A stretch of DNA of 64,000 nucleotides, taken from Streptomyces klenkii. GTDB taxonomy: Bacteria > Actinomycetota > Actinomycetes > Streptomycetales > Streptomycetaceae. Where the stretch lies: positions 1 through 64,000 of the forward strand of contig NZ_RBAM01000012.1 in NCBI RefSeq assembly GCF_003626645.1, written 5' to 3'. The translations under genes and the position numbers were made by a program. The stretch's first letter is position 1; each line of letters opens with the position of its first letter. Below are positions 42,079-50,135 of this stretch, in pieces. Under the pieces are notes generated by a model, which saw only the letters and a list, made by a program, of their open reading frames with translations, did not search any database and was not told the origin of the DNA.

Positions 42079-43476
42079 ATGGAAGCGTCCTCGAACCACC
42101 AGCCGGGGCCGGTCCCGGCCGAGCTGGCGGCCACCGTCGCCGCGCTGCAGCCCCGCGCCCGCACCGAGCTGGCCGAGCTGGTGGCCTTCCGGTCGGTGGC
42201 GGACGAGGCGCAGTTCCCGAAGAGCGAGTGCGAAGCCGCCGCTGACTGGGTGGCGGGCGCGCTGCGCGCCGAGGGCTTCCAGGACGTCGCCCTGCTCGAC
42301 ACCCCCGACGGCACCCAGTCCGTCTACGGCTACCTCCCGGGCCCCGCCGGCGCCCCGACCGTGCTGCTCTACGCGCACTACGACGTGCAGCCGCCGCTGG
42401 ACGAGGCCGCCTGGATCTCGCCGCCGTTCGAGCTGACCGAGCGCGACGGCCGCTGGTACGGGCGCGGCGCGGCCGACTGCAAGGGCGGGGTGGTCCTGCA
42501 CCTGACGGCGCTGCGCGCGCTCAAGGAGCACGGCGGCGTGCCGGTCAACGTGAAGATGATCGTCGAGGGTTCCGAGGAGCAGGGCACCGGCGGCCTGGAG
42601 CGCTACGCCACGGCGCACCCGGAGCTGCTGGCCGCGGACAGCATCGTCATCGGCGACGCCGGCAACTTCCGTGTGGGCCTGCCGACCGCCACCGCAACGC
42701 TGCGCGGCATGACGCTCGTCCGCGTCCAGGTGGACACGCTGGAGGGCAATCTGCACTCGGGCCAGTTCGGCGGCGCGGCGCCCGACGCGCTGGCGGCGCT
42801 GATCCGCGTGCTCGACTCGCTGCGCGCCGAGGACGGTTCGACGACCGTCACCGGCCTGGAGGACGAGGCGGCGGCGAGCTGGGAGGGCATGCAGTACCCG
42901 GAGGAGGACTTCCGCAAGGACGCCAAGGTCCTCGACGGCGTGGAGCTGATCGGCTCCGGCACGGTCGCCGACCGGCTGTGGGCGCGCCCCGCGGTCACGG
43001 TCCTGGGCATCGACTGCCCGCCGGTCGTCGGGGCCACCCCGTCGGTGCACGCGGGCGCGCGGGCCCTGATCAGCCTGCGCGTGCCGCCGGGCACGGACGC
43101 CGTCACGGCGACGAAGCTGCTCGCCGAGCACCTGACGGCGGCGGCCCCGTGGGGCGCGCGCGTCGCGGTGGAGCAGGTCGGCCAGGGCCAGGCGTTCCGC
43201 GCGGACACCGGCAGCCCGGCGTACACGGCCATGGCCGACGCCATGCGCATCGCCTACCCGGGCCAGGAGATGCAGATCTCCGGCATGGGCGGCTCGATCC
43301 CGCTGTGCAACACGCTCACCGCGCTGTACCCGGAGGCGGAGATCCTGCTGATCGGGCTGAGCGAGCCGGAGGCGCAGATCCACGCGGTGAACGAGAGCGT
43401 CTCGCCGGAGGAGCTGGAACGGCTCTCCCTGGCGGAGGCGCTGTTCCTGGGGCGCTACGCGGAAACGAAGCGGTAG
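42079..43476 (+). CDS. M20-family dipeptidase
   Basis: A 465-residue zinc peptidase of the M20 (carnosinase-like) family. Metal ligands are visible in order: His and Asp in YAHYDVQP, the bridging Asp in GRGAADCKGG, the Glu pair in EGSEEQGTGG, Asp in IGDAG, and the C-terminal His in AQIHAVNE; a dimerisation-domain histidine is in NLHSGQFGG. No signal peptide, so it acts on intracellular dipeptides. AAGGAGCG precedes the ATG. The divergent flavoprotein gene is not functionally related. Confidence 0.92.
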   Translation: MEASSNHQPGPVPAELAATVAALQPRARTELAELVAFRSVADEAQFPKSECEAAADWVAGALRAEGFQDVALLDTPDGTQSVYGYLPGPAGAPTVLLYAHYDVQPPLDEAAWISPPFELTERDGRWYGRGAADCKGGVVLHLTALRALKEHGGVPVNVKMIVEGSEEQGTGGLERYATAHPELLAADSIVIGDAGNFRVGLPTATATLRGMTLVRVQVDTLEGNLHSGQFGGAAPDALAALIRVLDSLRAEDGSTTVTGLEDEAAASWEGMQYPEEDFRKDAKVLDGVELIGSGTVADRLWARPAVTVLGIDCPPVVGATPSVHAGARALISLRVPPGTDAVTATKLLAEHLTAAAPWGARVAVEQVGQGQAFRADTGSPAYTAMADAMRIAYPGQEMQISGMGGSIPLCNTLTALYPEAEILLIGLSEPEAQIHAVNESVSPEELERLSLAEALFLGRYAETKR

Positions 43477-43718
43477 GCCGTCCCGGCGGGGCGTGCCACC
43501 GTACGGAGCGGGCGGACGCGCATGCCGCCGGACCTCGCGGTCGTGGGGTTGCGCCGTTGCGGCGGGCGATCTTGTCCGCCGCTGCGCGACGGATCACGGC
43601 CTGCGCGCGGCCCCGGTGCGTACGCATTCCGCTGTCGTCCGCCGCGTGTGACGAACCGACGGCTCACGACGTACGCGCCGGGCCCGGGGTACGTGCCGGG
43701 CCGCCGCAGGCCGCGCGC

Positions 43719-44756
43719 TCAGCCGACGGGGACCCCCGCTTCGAGGTTGAGGGGGCGGCCCTGTTCGCGGGCGCGGAGGGCCCATCGGAGCCGGCTCAGC
43801 CGTACGGGCGGCAGCAGGGTTGCCGCCTCGCTCTCGGTGACGAAGCGCCAGCCGCGCAGTTCGGCGCCGGGCAGCAGGAGCCGGTGGGCGTCGGCCCCGG
43901 CCAGCCGCCCGCCGTCGAAGAGGAAGCGCAGGCCGCCGTAGCCGGGCGGCTTGGGCGGCTCCCAGTCGACGACGAGCAGGCGGGGCACGGCGGGGAGTTC
44001 GATGCCGATCTCCTCGGCCACCTCGCGCATCCCGGCGCGGGCGGGCGCCTCGCCCGGCTCCACGACCCCGCCGGGGAACTCCCAGCCCGGCTTGTAGGTC
44101 GGGTCGACCAGCAGGACCCGGTCCTCCTCGTCGAAGAGCAGCACCCCCGCGGCGAGCGTCTCGGCCGTCGGCTCCGGAGTCTGGACGATCCGGCAAGCGC
44201 CGGCGGCCCCGCTCCGCACGGCGTCCGCGACCCGCTCGGCCACCTCACGCGGCGTCAGATGACCGGTCTCGACGGCGTACGCGTCGGAGCGCAGCCACGG
44301 CAGCGCCTCGCGGTACGGGGCGATGTGGTCCAGCGCCCACTGCCGGACGGACTCGCTGCGGCCGGGGTCGTCCGGGAACTCCTCGCGGCCGGCGATCCGT
44401 CCGCGCAGGATCGTTTCATCCGCAGTCAGCAGCACATGTCGCACCGGAATGCGGCGCGCGGCGAGCCCGCCGAAGATCTCGTCCCGGTACTCCTGGCGCA
44501 GCAGCGTCATGGGGACGACGAGCACCCCGCCGACCTCGGCGAGCACGGCCGCCGCCGCGTCCACGACCAGCCGCCGCCAGACCGGCAGGTCCTGGTAGTC
44601 GCTAGCCTCGCCCATTCTCTTGGGCGGCAGCAGGTACTTCAGCGCCCCGCCGATCACCTCGGGGTCGTAGAGGGTGCTGTCCGGGATCAGCTCGGTCAGT
44701 TCCCTGGCCGTACTGGTCTTCCCCGCACTGAACGCGCCGTTCAGCCAGACGATCAC
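43719..44756 (-). CDS. TmrB-like P-loop kinase fused to a Nudix hydrolase
   Basis: A 345-residue two-domain protein. Residues 1-185 closely follow TmrB, the Bacillus tunicamycin-resistance ATP-binding protein: MIVWLNGAFSAGKT with the P-loop at 7-14, LYDPEVIGGALKYLLPP and VLVVPMTLLRQEY. Residues 195-330 are a Nudix hydrolase with a perfect box from G230 to G251 (G230, E236, R244, E245, E248, E249). One chain may therefore both bind or phosphorylate a nucleotide-linked compound and cleave a pyrophosphate. The GTG start has GGGGGAACC before it. Substrate unknown. Confidence 0.8.
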   Translation of the reverse strand: MIVWLNGAFSAGKTSTARELTELIPDSTLYDPEVIGGALKYLLPPKRMGEASDYQDLPVWRRLVVDAAAAVLAEVGGVLVVPMTLLRQEYRDEIFGGLAARRIPVRHVLLTADETILRGRIAGREEFPDDPGRSESVRQWALDHIAPYREALPWLRSDAYAVETGHLTPREVAERVADAVRSGAAGACRIVQTPEPTAETLAAGVLLFDEEDRVLLVDPTYKPGWEFPGGVVEPGEAPARAGMREVAEEIGIELPAVPRLLVVDWEPPKPPGYGGLRFLFDGGRLAGADAHRLLLPGAELRGWRFVTESEAATLLPPVRLSRLRWALRAREQGRPLNLEAGVPVG

Positions 44757-44807
44757 GGTTCCCCCTTCTCCGTAGCCCCCTGTGAAGTGCCCGGAACACC
44801 TTGCCAT

Positions 44808-44819
44808 GGAAACGCTTGC
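44808..44819 (-). promoter_or_regulatory. LacI-type half-palindrome upstream of the TmrB-Nudix gene
   Basis: GGAAACGCTTGC, centred on CG, matches its complement at 8 of 12 positions and lies about 52 bases before the start codon at 44756. It resembles LacI/GalR operators but differs from the GACAACGTTGTC site of the nearby LacI gene. Confidence 0.3.
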
Positions 44820-44895
44820 GAGGGGCACGGTGCCGGGGCGCCCTCCGGGTGCGTCCATCGCGGCAGCGGCGCGTACTGCCGCTGTCCGGTGCGCT

Positions 44896-45867
44896 CTACG
44901 CCGGGCCGGGCTCCCGCGTCCCCCACAGGCCGAACCGCTGCGCCGCCGCCGCGGCGGCCCCCACGAGGCCCGCGTCGGAACCGAGCCGGGCGGGCAGCAC
45001 CTCGACGCCGGAGGCGAAGGAGAGCGTCGCGTAGTCGCGCAGGCGCTCGCGCAGCGGCGCGAAGAGCACTTCGCCCGCGCCCGCCACGCCACCGCCTATG
45101 ACGGCGACCTCGATCTCGACCAGCGTCGCGGTCGCGGCGATGCCCGCGGCCAGCGCCTGCGCGGCCCGCTCGAACGAGGCGCGCGCCACGGCGTCCCCCG
45201 CCCCGGCCGCCGCCGCGACGGCCGCCGCGCTCCGGTCGCCGTCCGGGCCCGGCAGCCAGCCGGCGTCCAGCGCGCGCCGGGCGATGTTCGGGCCGCTGGC
45301 GATGCGCTCGACGCAGCCGCGGGCGCCGCAGGGGCAGAGATCCCCGTCGAGGTCGACGCTGATGTGCCCGATGTGGCCGGCGTTTCCGGTGGGACCGGTG
45401 TGCAGGCGACCTCCCAGCACCAGGCCACCACCCACCCCGGTGGACACCACCATGCACAGGACGTTCGCGCGCCCCCGGGCGGCGCCCTGCCAGTGCTCGG
45501 CCGCGGTCATCGCCACGCCGTCGCCGACGAGCACCACCGGCAGCCCGCCCACCCGCTGCGCCACCTCGGCGACCAGGGGATAGTCCCGCCACCCCGGGAC
45601 GTTGACCGGGCTGACGGTCCCTCGGGAAGCGTCCACCGGCCCCGCGCTGCCGATGCCGACCGCCCGCACGCGCGCCCAGTGCGCCGCGCCCTTGAGCTCG
45701 TCGATCACCGCCGCCACCGCGCCCATCACCGTGGCTCCGTCCTCGCGCGCCGGCGTCGGCCGCTGCGCGCGGGCCAGCAGCCGGCCGCGGTCGTCCACCA
45801 GCGCGCCCGCGATCTTGGTGCCGCCGATGTCGAGGGCCGCGACAAGGTCGGCGAAGTCGGTGCGCAT
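44896..45867 (-). CDS. ROK-family sugar kinase (glucokinase-like)
   Basis: A 323-residue kinase without a DNA-binding domain. The phosphate loop is ALDIGGTKIAGAL, the catalytic aspartate lies in VVLVGDGVAMTAAEHW, the second ATP motif in VVSTGVGGGLVLGG, and the zinc motif CPCGARGCVE is intact. The catalytic region reads GDGVAM where most ROK kinases have NDANAA, so activity or substrate may differ. AGGAGAG precedes the ATG. It diverges from a LacI regulator with a palindromic operator between, suggesting that sugar availability controls both. Confidence 0.88.
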   Translation of the reverse strand: MRTDFADLVAALDIGGTKIAGALVDDRGRLLARAQRPTPAREDGATVMGAVAAVIDELKGAAHWARVRAVGIGSAGPVDASRGTVSPVNVPGWRDYPLVAEVAQRVGGLPVVLVGDGVAMTAAEHWQGAARGRANVLCMVVSTGVGGGLVLGGRLHTGPTGNAGHIGHISVDLDGDLCPCGARGCVERIASGPNIARRALDAGWLPGPDGDRSAAAVAAAAGAGDAVARASFERAAQALAAGIAATATLVEIEVAVIGGGVAGAGEVLFAPLRERLRDYATLSFASGVEVLPARLGSDAGLVGAAAAAAQRFGLWGTREPGPA

Positions 45868-45918
45868 GGGGACGATCTCTCCTGGTCGGGCAAGGGTGCA
45901 GGCTCTGCGAACGCCAGT

Positions 45919-45948
45919 CTGTCCGGATCTGACAACGTTGTCTAGGCT
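45919..45948 (+). promoter_or_regulatory. LacI promoter with a perfect palindromic operator
   Basis: CTGTCC (45919-45924) and TAGGCT (45943-45948) are 18 bases apart; the spacer ends with GACAACGTTGTC (45931-45942), a perfect 12-bp palindrome centred on CG as in LacI/GalR operators. A leftward promoter for the ROK kinase (TAGACA then CAGACT, 17-base spacer) overlaps the same operator. The regulator should repress itself and the kinase. Confidence 0.72.
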
Positions 45949-45995
45949 CTATGCTCGACGTCACCCCGCTCCGCCCCCCGGTAAGGACGAGCCCC

Positions 45996-47042
45996 GTGCC
46001 GAGCAGCGCCCAGCCCACCCGCAGCCCCTCGCCCCGCTACGGCGCCCGCCCGACGATGAAGGACGTGGCGGCCCGCGCGGGCGTCGGCCTCAAGACCGTC
46101 TCCCGGGTGGTGAACGGCGAGCCGGGCGTCACCCCCGACACCGAGCGGCGCGTCCAGGACGCCATCACCGCACTGGGCTTCCGGCGCAACGACAGCGCGC
46201 GGATCCTCCGCAAGGGCCGCACCGCCTCCATCGGACTCGTCCTCGAAGACCTCGCCGACCCCTTCTACGCCCCCCTCAACCGGGCCGTCGAGGAAGTCGC
46301 CCGCGCGCACGGCGCCCTGCTCATCAACGGCTCCAGCGCGGAGGATCCGGAGCGCGAACGGGAGCTCGCCCTGGCGTTCTGCGCCCGCCGGGTCGACGGC
46401 CTCATCGTCATCCCGGCCGGCGACGACCACCGCTATCTGGAACCCGAGATCGCGGCCGGCATCGCCACGGTCTTCGTCGACCGGCCCGCCGGCCGGATGG
46501 ACGCCGACGCCGTCCTCTCCGACAGCTTCGGCGGTGCGCGCGAGGGCGTGGCCCACCTCGCCGCCCACGGCCACCGCCGCATCGGCTTCATCGGCGACCG
46601 CCCGCGCATCCACACCGCCGCGGAGCGGCTGCGCGGCTACCGCGCGGCCATGGCGGACGCGGGCCTGCCCGTGGACGAGTCCTGGGTGTCCCTCGGCCCC
46701 ACGACGCCCGAGCGCGTCCGCGCCGAAACGGAACGCATGCTCGCCGGCCCGGAGCCGGTGACGGCGCTGTTCACGGGGAACAACCGGGTGACGGCGACGA
46801 CGGTACGCGTTCTGGCCCGCGTGCCCCGCCGCGTCGCGCTCGTGGGCTTCGACGACCTCGAACTCGCCGACCTGCTCTCACCGGCGGTCACCGTCGTAGC
46901 CCAGGACGCGGCCCGCCTGGGCCGCACCGCCGCCGAACAACTCTTCCGCCGCCTGGACGGAGCAACCGAACCGCCGCGGCGGGTGGTGCTGCCCACCCGC
47001 CTGATCACAAGGGGTTCAGGCGAACTCCGCCCGGAGGCGTGA
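45996..47042 (+). CDS. LacI-family transcriptional regulator
   Basis: A 348-residue repressor. The helix-turn-helix is PTMKDVAARAGVGLKTVSRV followed by VNGEPGVTP, and the periplasmic-binding-like domain contains IGLVLEDLADPFYAPLN, VDGLIVIPAG and VGFDDLELADLLSPAVT. GTG 45996 is preferred to ATG 45951, because the predicted promoter places the transcription start near 45955 and AAGGACGAG lies just before 45996. Effector unknown, presumably the sugar handled by the adjacent ROK kinase. Confidence 0.9.
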   Translation: MPSSAQPTRSPSPRYGARPTMKDVAARAGVGLKTVSRVVNGEPGVTPDTERRVQDAITALGFRRNDSARILRKGRTASIGLVLEDLADPFYAPLNRAVEEVARAHGALLINGSSAEDPERERELALAFCARRVDGLIVIPAGDDHRYLEPEIAAGIATVFVDRPAGRMDADAVLSDSFGGAREGVAHLAAHGHRRIGFIGDRPRIHTAAERLRGYRAAMADAGLPVDESWVSLGPTTPERVRAETERMLAGPEPVTALFTGNNRVTATTVRVLARVPRRVALVGFDDLELADLLSPAVTVVAQDAARLGRTAAEQLFRRLDGATEPPRRVVLPTRLITRGSGELRPEA

Positions 47043-47079
47043 CGGTAGCCCACAGGGCGGATATACGTACGCCGAGCCC

Positions 47080-47470
47080 GGCACCGCCGGGATCCCTGGC
47101 GGGAGGCGAACCACCACGCCGGCGGAACAAGGGGCGCCGACCTACCCCTTGACCAGTCGCCCCCTGGCGGGGACAGGATGCTCAGCTCGGCACGGCACCG
47201 CCGAAATCCCCGGCGGGGGCGAACCAGCACGGCGGAGGAAACAAGGAGCCATGGCCCCTTGACCGACCACCCCCGCCGGGGACAAGGCGCTTACGCCCGG
47301 CACGGCACCGCCGGGATCGCCGGTGGGGGCCGATCGCCGCGACGGCGGAAACAAGGGGCGCCACGGCCCCTTGGCCGACCAACCCCAGCCGGGCAAAGCG
47401 CTTGGGCCCGCACGGGACCGCCGAGCCCCCGGTGGGGGCGGACCACCGCGGCGGCGGAAAGGAAGGCACC
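47080..47470. repeat. Structured ~110-bp tandem repeat, 3.5 copies
   Basis: Copies start at 47080, 47194, 47304 and 47414 (periods 114, 110, 110), each opening GGCACCGCCG (GGGACCGCCG in the fourth, which is partial). Each full copy contains a hairpin AAGGGG...CCCCTT whose inner bases change in matching pairs, and a GCCGGGG element before the next copy. Copies differ at 20-30% of positions while the pairing persists. The block sits beyond the LacI stop (47042) and beyond the CitE-like stop on the other strand. No credible protein is encoded. Confidence 0.85.
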
Positions 47471-47503
47471 CGGCGCGGCACCGGCAGTCGGGGACGGGCG
47501 GGA

Positions 47504-47641
47504 GGGGTGGGGGCGCAGGGGTAGGGGTCCGGGACGCTGACGTGTATTTGCGGGCCCGATGAGGAAGAGGGCACGAAAGAAACGCGGGGAACGGGCCCGT
47601 AAATATACGGTCCCGGACCCCTGCCCCGGAGCCCCCGCCCC
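47504..47641. repeat. Long imperfect inverted repeat, ~50-bp arms
   Basis: Left arm 47504-47558 and right arm 47592-47641 are near-complements, with perfect inner blocks CGGGCCCG and AGGGGTCCGGGAC, around an AT-containing TGTATTT/AAATATA section and a 33-base loop (47559-47591). It ends 30 bases before the CitE-like stop. It could be a strong bidirectional terminator or the ends of a small non-autonomous mobile element; no target-site duplication is evident. Confidence 0.8.
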
Positions 47642-47670
47642 GCACCCACCACCCACCGAACCGCCCCACC

Positions 47671-48954
47671 TCAGCGCCCCGCCAACCCCTCCAGCCCCTC
47701 CCGCCCCAGCCCCGTCAAAGCCGTCACCTCGCCCTCATCCACCGCCCCGCAATCCATCCCCCGCAGCAGATACCCGCTCAGCGCCCGCGCCGTAGCAGGC
47801 TCGTCCAGCATGTCACCACCGGCCCGGTTCACATACGCGTCCAAACGAGCCGCAGCACTCCCCAGCCCCTCCCGGTAGAACGCGTACACCGCCGCGTACC
47901 GCGTCGGAAGATGCCCGGGATGCATGTCCCACCCCTGGTAGTACGCCCGCGCCAACGACCGCCGCACCAATCCGAAGTGCAGCCGCCAAGCCTCATGCAC
48001 CTGAGCCGCAGACCCCACCGGCAGCACATTCGTCGCCCCGTCGGACAGCCGCACCCCGGTCCCCGCGGCAGCCACCTGCATCACGGCCTTCGCATGGTCG
48101 GCCACCGGATGGTCCAGCGCCTGGTACGCCGCCCCGACCCCGCACGACGCGCTGTAGTCGAACGTCCCGTAGTGCAGCGAACCAACCCTCCCCGCCCCCG
48201 CGTCGATCATCCGCGCCACCGTGGCGCGCCCGTCCGCCCCGAGGACCGCCTGCGTGGTCTCGATCTGTATCTCGAAGCGGATGCGGCCCGGCTCCAGCCC
48301 CCGCGCCTTCTCGAACTCCCCCACAAGCTCAGCCATGGCGGCGACCTGCTCCGCGTAACTCACCTTGGGCAACGTGAGCATCAGCCCTGCGGGCAGGCCA
48401 CCGGCCTCCATCAGCCCGGTCAGGAAGATGTCCAGCGTCCGGATCCCCCGCTCCCGAACGGCGGCCTCCAGACACTTCATCCGGATCCCCACAAACGGCG
48501 GCGCCGCACTGCCGGCACCACCCCCACCCCCGCACATCGCAGCCACAAGCCCCGCCGCCCGCCCCGCCGCCGCATCCTCCTCCGCATCGGACCGCGGCCC
48601 GTACCCGTCCTCGAAGTCGATGCGGAGGTCCTCCACCGGCTCCCGCAGCAGCTTGCCCCGCACCCGCTCGTAAACCGGCACCGCAAGCCCCTCGGAGAGA
48701 CCGAGCACCGCAGCCAGCGAAGACGCGTCAGGCGCATGCTCATCAAGCGAGGCAAGCGCCTGATCACCCCAGAACCGCACCGTATCCGCAGCGAAAACAT
48801 CAGCGGGAACGTAAACGGTGTGCACGGGCTGCCGCGTACCCGGGTCACCGGGATAGCGCCGCGCAAGGTCGGCGTCGACGCCGGCAAGAGAGGCGCCGAT
48901 GCGTTCCTTCACCACACCCGTAAAGGTCGTAGCAACCGACTGCCGCTGCCCCAT
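47671..48954 (-). CDS. CitE/HpcH-like aldolase-lyase (DUF6986 type)
   Basis: A 427-residue TIM-barrel protein related to citrate lyase beta and HpcH/HpaI aldolases, close to what is called DUF6986. Metal and CoA-site style motifs are LRIDFEDGYGPRSDAEED (acidic pair), TLPKVSYAEQ, RFEIQIETTQAVLG (metal-binding Glu) and LHYGTFDYSASCGVG. It carries a glycine-rich insert near 150 (CGGGGGAGSAAPP). In Streptomyces such genes often sit near purine/allantoin breakdown, but not here. Synonymous bases are slightly less GC-rich than in neighbours. ATG 48954 with GGAGG upstream is used. Confidence 0.78.
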   Translation of the reverse strand: MGQRQSVATTFTGVVKERIGASLAGVDADLARRYPGDPGTRQPVHTVYVPADVFAADTVRFWGDQALASLDEHAPDASSLAAVLGLSEGLAVPVYERVRGKLLREPVEDLRIDFEDGYGPRSDAEEDAAAGRAAGLVAAMCGGGGGAGSAAPPFVGIRMKCLEAAVRERGIRTLDIFLTGLMEAGGLPAGLMLTLPKVSYAEQVAAMAELVGEFEKARGLEPGRIRFEIQIETTQAVLGADGRATVARMIDAGAGRVGSLHYGTFDYSASCGVGAAYQALDHPVADHAKAVMQVAAAGTGVRLSDGATNVLPVGSAAQVHEAWRLHFGLVRRSLARAYYQGWDMHPGHLPTRYAAVYAFYREGLGSAAARLDAYVNRAGGDMLDEPATARALSGYLLRGMDCGAVDEGEVTALTGLGREGLEGLAGR

Positions 48955-49059
48955 AACCCGCCCACCCTCCACGTTTCCGCTGCACGGAACCGACCGTCCG
49001 CGCGGGCGAAGCTATCGAGGCGACCGGAACCGGTCAACAGGCACAGCAGGCACAACAAA

Positions 49060-49094
49060 CAGGCCCCCGCACGCGACAAGCGTGCGGGGGCCTG
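49060..49094 (-). terminator. 15-bp-stem terminator after etfA
   Basis: CAGGCCCCCGCACGC (49060-49074) pairs perfectly with 49080-49094 around GACAA. On the minus strand it follows the etfA stop by 21 bases and is succeeded by TTTGTTGTG, a typical terminator tail. Confidence 0.88.
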
Positions 49095-49115
49095 GTGAAG
49101 AAACCGCGAGGCGGG

Positions 49116-50078
49116 TCAGCCCTTACGGGTCTTGACCTCATCGGTCAGCTGAGGAACGACCTCGAAGAGGTCACCGACGATGCCGTAGTCGACCAGGTCG
49201 AAGATCGGTGCCTCGGCGTCCTTGTTGATGGCCACGATGGTCTTCGAGGTCTGCATGCCGGCCCGGTGCTGGATGGCACCGGAGATGCCCGCCGCGATGT
49301 AGAGCTGCGGGGAGACCGACTTGCCGGTCTGGCCGACCTGGTTGGTGTGCGGGTACCAGCCGGCGTCGACCGCGGCGCGGGACGCGCCGACGGCCGCGCC
49401 GAGCGAGTCGGCGAGGGCCTCGATGATGGCGAAGTTCTCGGCGCCGTTGACGCCGCGGCCGCCGGAGACCACGATCGCGGCCTCGGTCAGCTCGGGGCGG
49501 CCGGTGGACTCGCGCGGGGTGCGGGAGACGACCTTCGTGCCGGTGGACTTCTCACCGAAGGAGACGGCGAGCTGCTCGACCGTGCCGGCGGCCGGGGCGG
49601 CCTCCGGGGCGGCGGAGTTGGGCTTGACCGTGATGACCGGGGTGCCCTTGGTGACGCGGGACTTGGTGGAGTACGAGGCCGCGAAGACGGACTGCGTGGC
49701 CACCGGGCCCTCGTCGCCGGCCTCCAGGTCGACGGCGTCGGTGATGATGCCGGAGCCGATGCGGACGGCGAGGCGGGCGGCGATCTCCTTGCCCTCCGCG
49801 GAGGACGGGACGAGCACGGCGACCGGCGAGACGGCCTCGAACGCGGCCTGGAGCGCGTCGACCTTCGGCGCGACGAGGTAGTCGGCGAACTCGGCGGCGT
49901 CGGCCGTGAGGACCTTCACCGCGCCGTACTCGGCCAGCGTCGCGGCGGCGGCGTCCGCACCGGCACCCAGGTGCACGGCGACGGGCTCGCCGACGCGGCG
50001 GGCGAGGGTGAGCAGTTCGAGGGTGGGCTTGCGGACGGCACCGTCCACGTGGTCGACGTAGACGAGGACTTCAGCCAT
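49116..50078 (-). CDS. etfA: Electron transfer flavoprotein, alpha subunit
   Basis: A 320-residue subunit that binds FAD and, with EtfB, carries electrons from acyl-CoA and other dehydrogenases to the quinone pool. The C-terminal FAD domain shows VSGGRGVNGAENF, GASRAAVDAGWYP, QVGQTGKSVSPQLYIAAGIS and INKDAEAPIFDLVDYGIVGD, all characteristic. It follows etfB by 57 bases and is closed by a strong terminator, so the pair forms an operon. No ETF:quinone oxidoreductase gene is in view. Confidence 0.96.
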   Translation of the reverse strand: MAEVLVYVDHVDGAVRKPTLELLTLARRVGEPVAVHLGAGADAAAATLAEYGAVKVLTADAAEFADYLVAPKVDALQAAFEAVSPVAVLVPSSAEGKEIAARLAVRIGSGIITDAVDLEAGDEGPVATQSVFAASYSTKSRVTKGTPVITVKPNSAAPEAAPAAGTVEQLAVSFGEKSTGTKVVSRTPRESTGRPELTEAAIVVSGGRGVNGAENFAIIEALADSLGAAVGASRAAVDAGWYPHTNQVGQTGKSVSPQLYIAAGISGAIQHRAGMQTSKTIVAINKDAEAPIFDLVDYGIVGDLFEVVPQLTDEVKTRKG

Positions 50079-50135
50079 GGCGTTGCTCCTGCGGAAAAAG
50101 TGGGGCGGGTGACGGTTCGTTCGGGATCAGAGAGC

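Noticed and set aside
43719..44756. Zeta-toxin of a toxin-antitoxin pair
   Set aside because: The P-loop domain looks closer to TmrB, no small antitoxin gene is adjacent, and the chain continues into a Nudix domain.
47080..47470. CRISPR array
   Set aside because: The units are directly adjacent, 110 bp long and diverged, with no unique spacers and no cas genes.
47142..47669. Minus-strand frame across the 110-bp repeats
   Set aside because: The protein is a Pro/Gly/Arg/Ala repeat generated by the DNA repeats; copy lengths of 114 and 110 are not multiples of three, so the frame is not preserved between copies.
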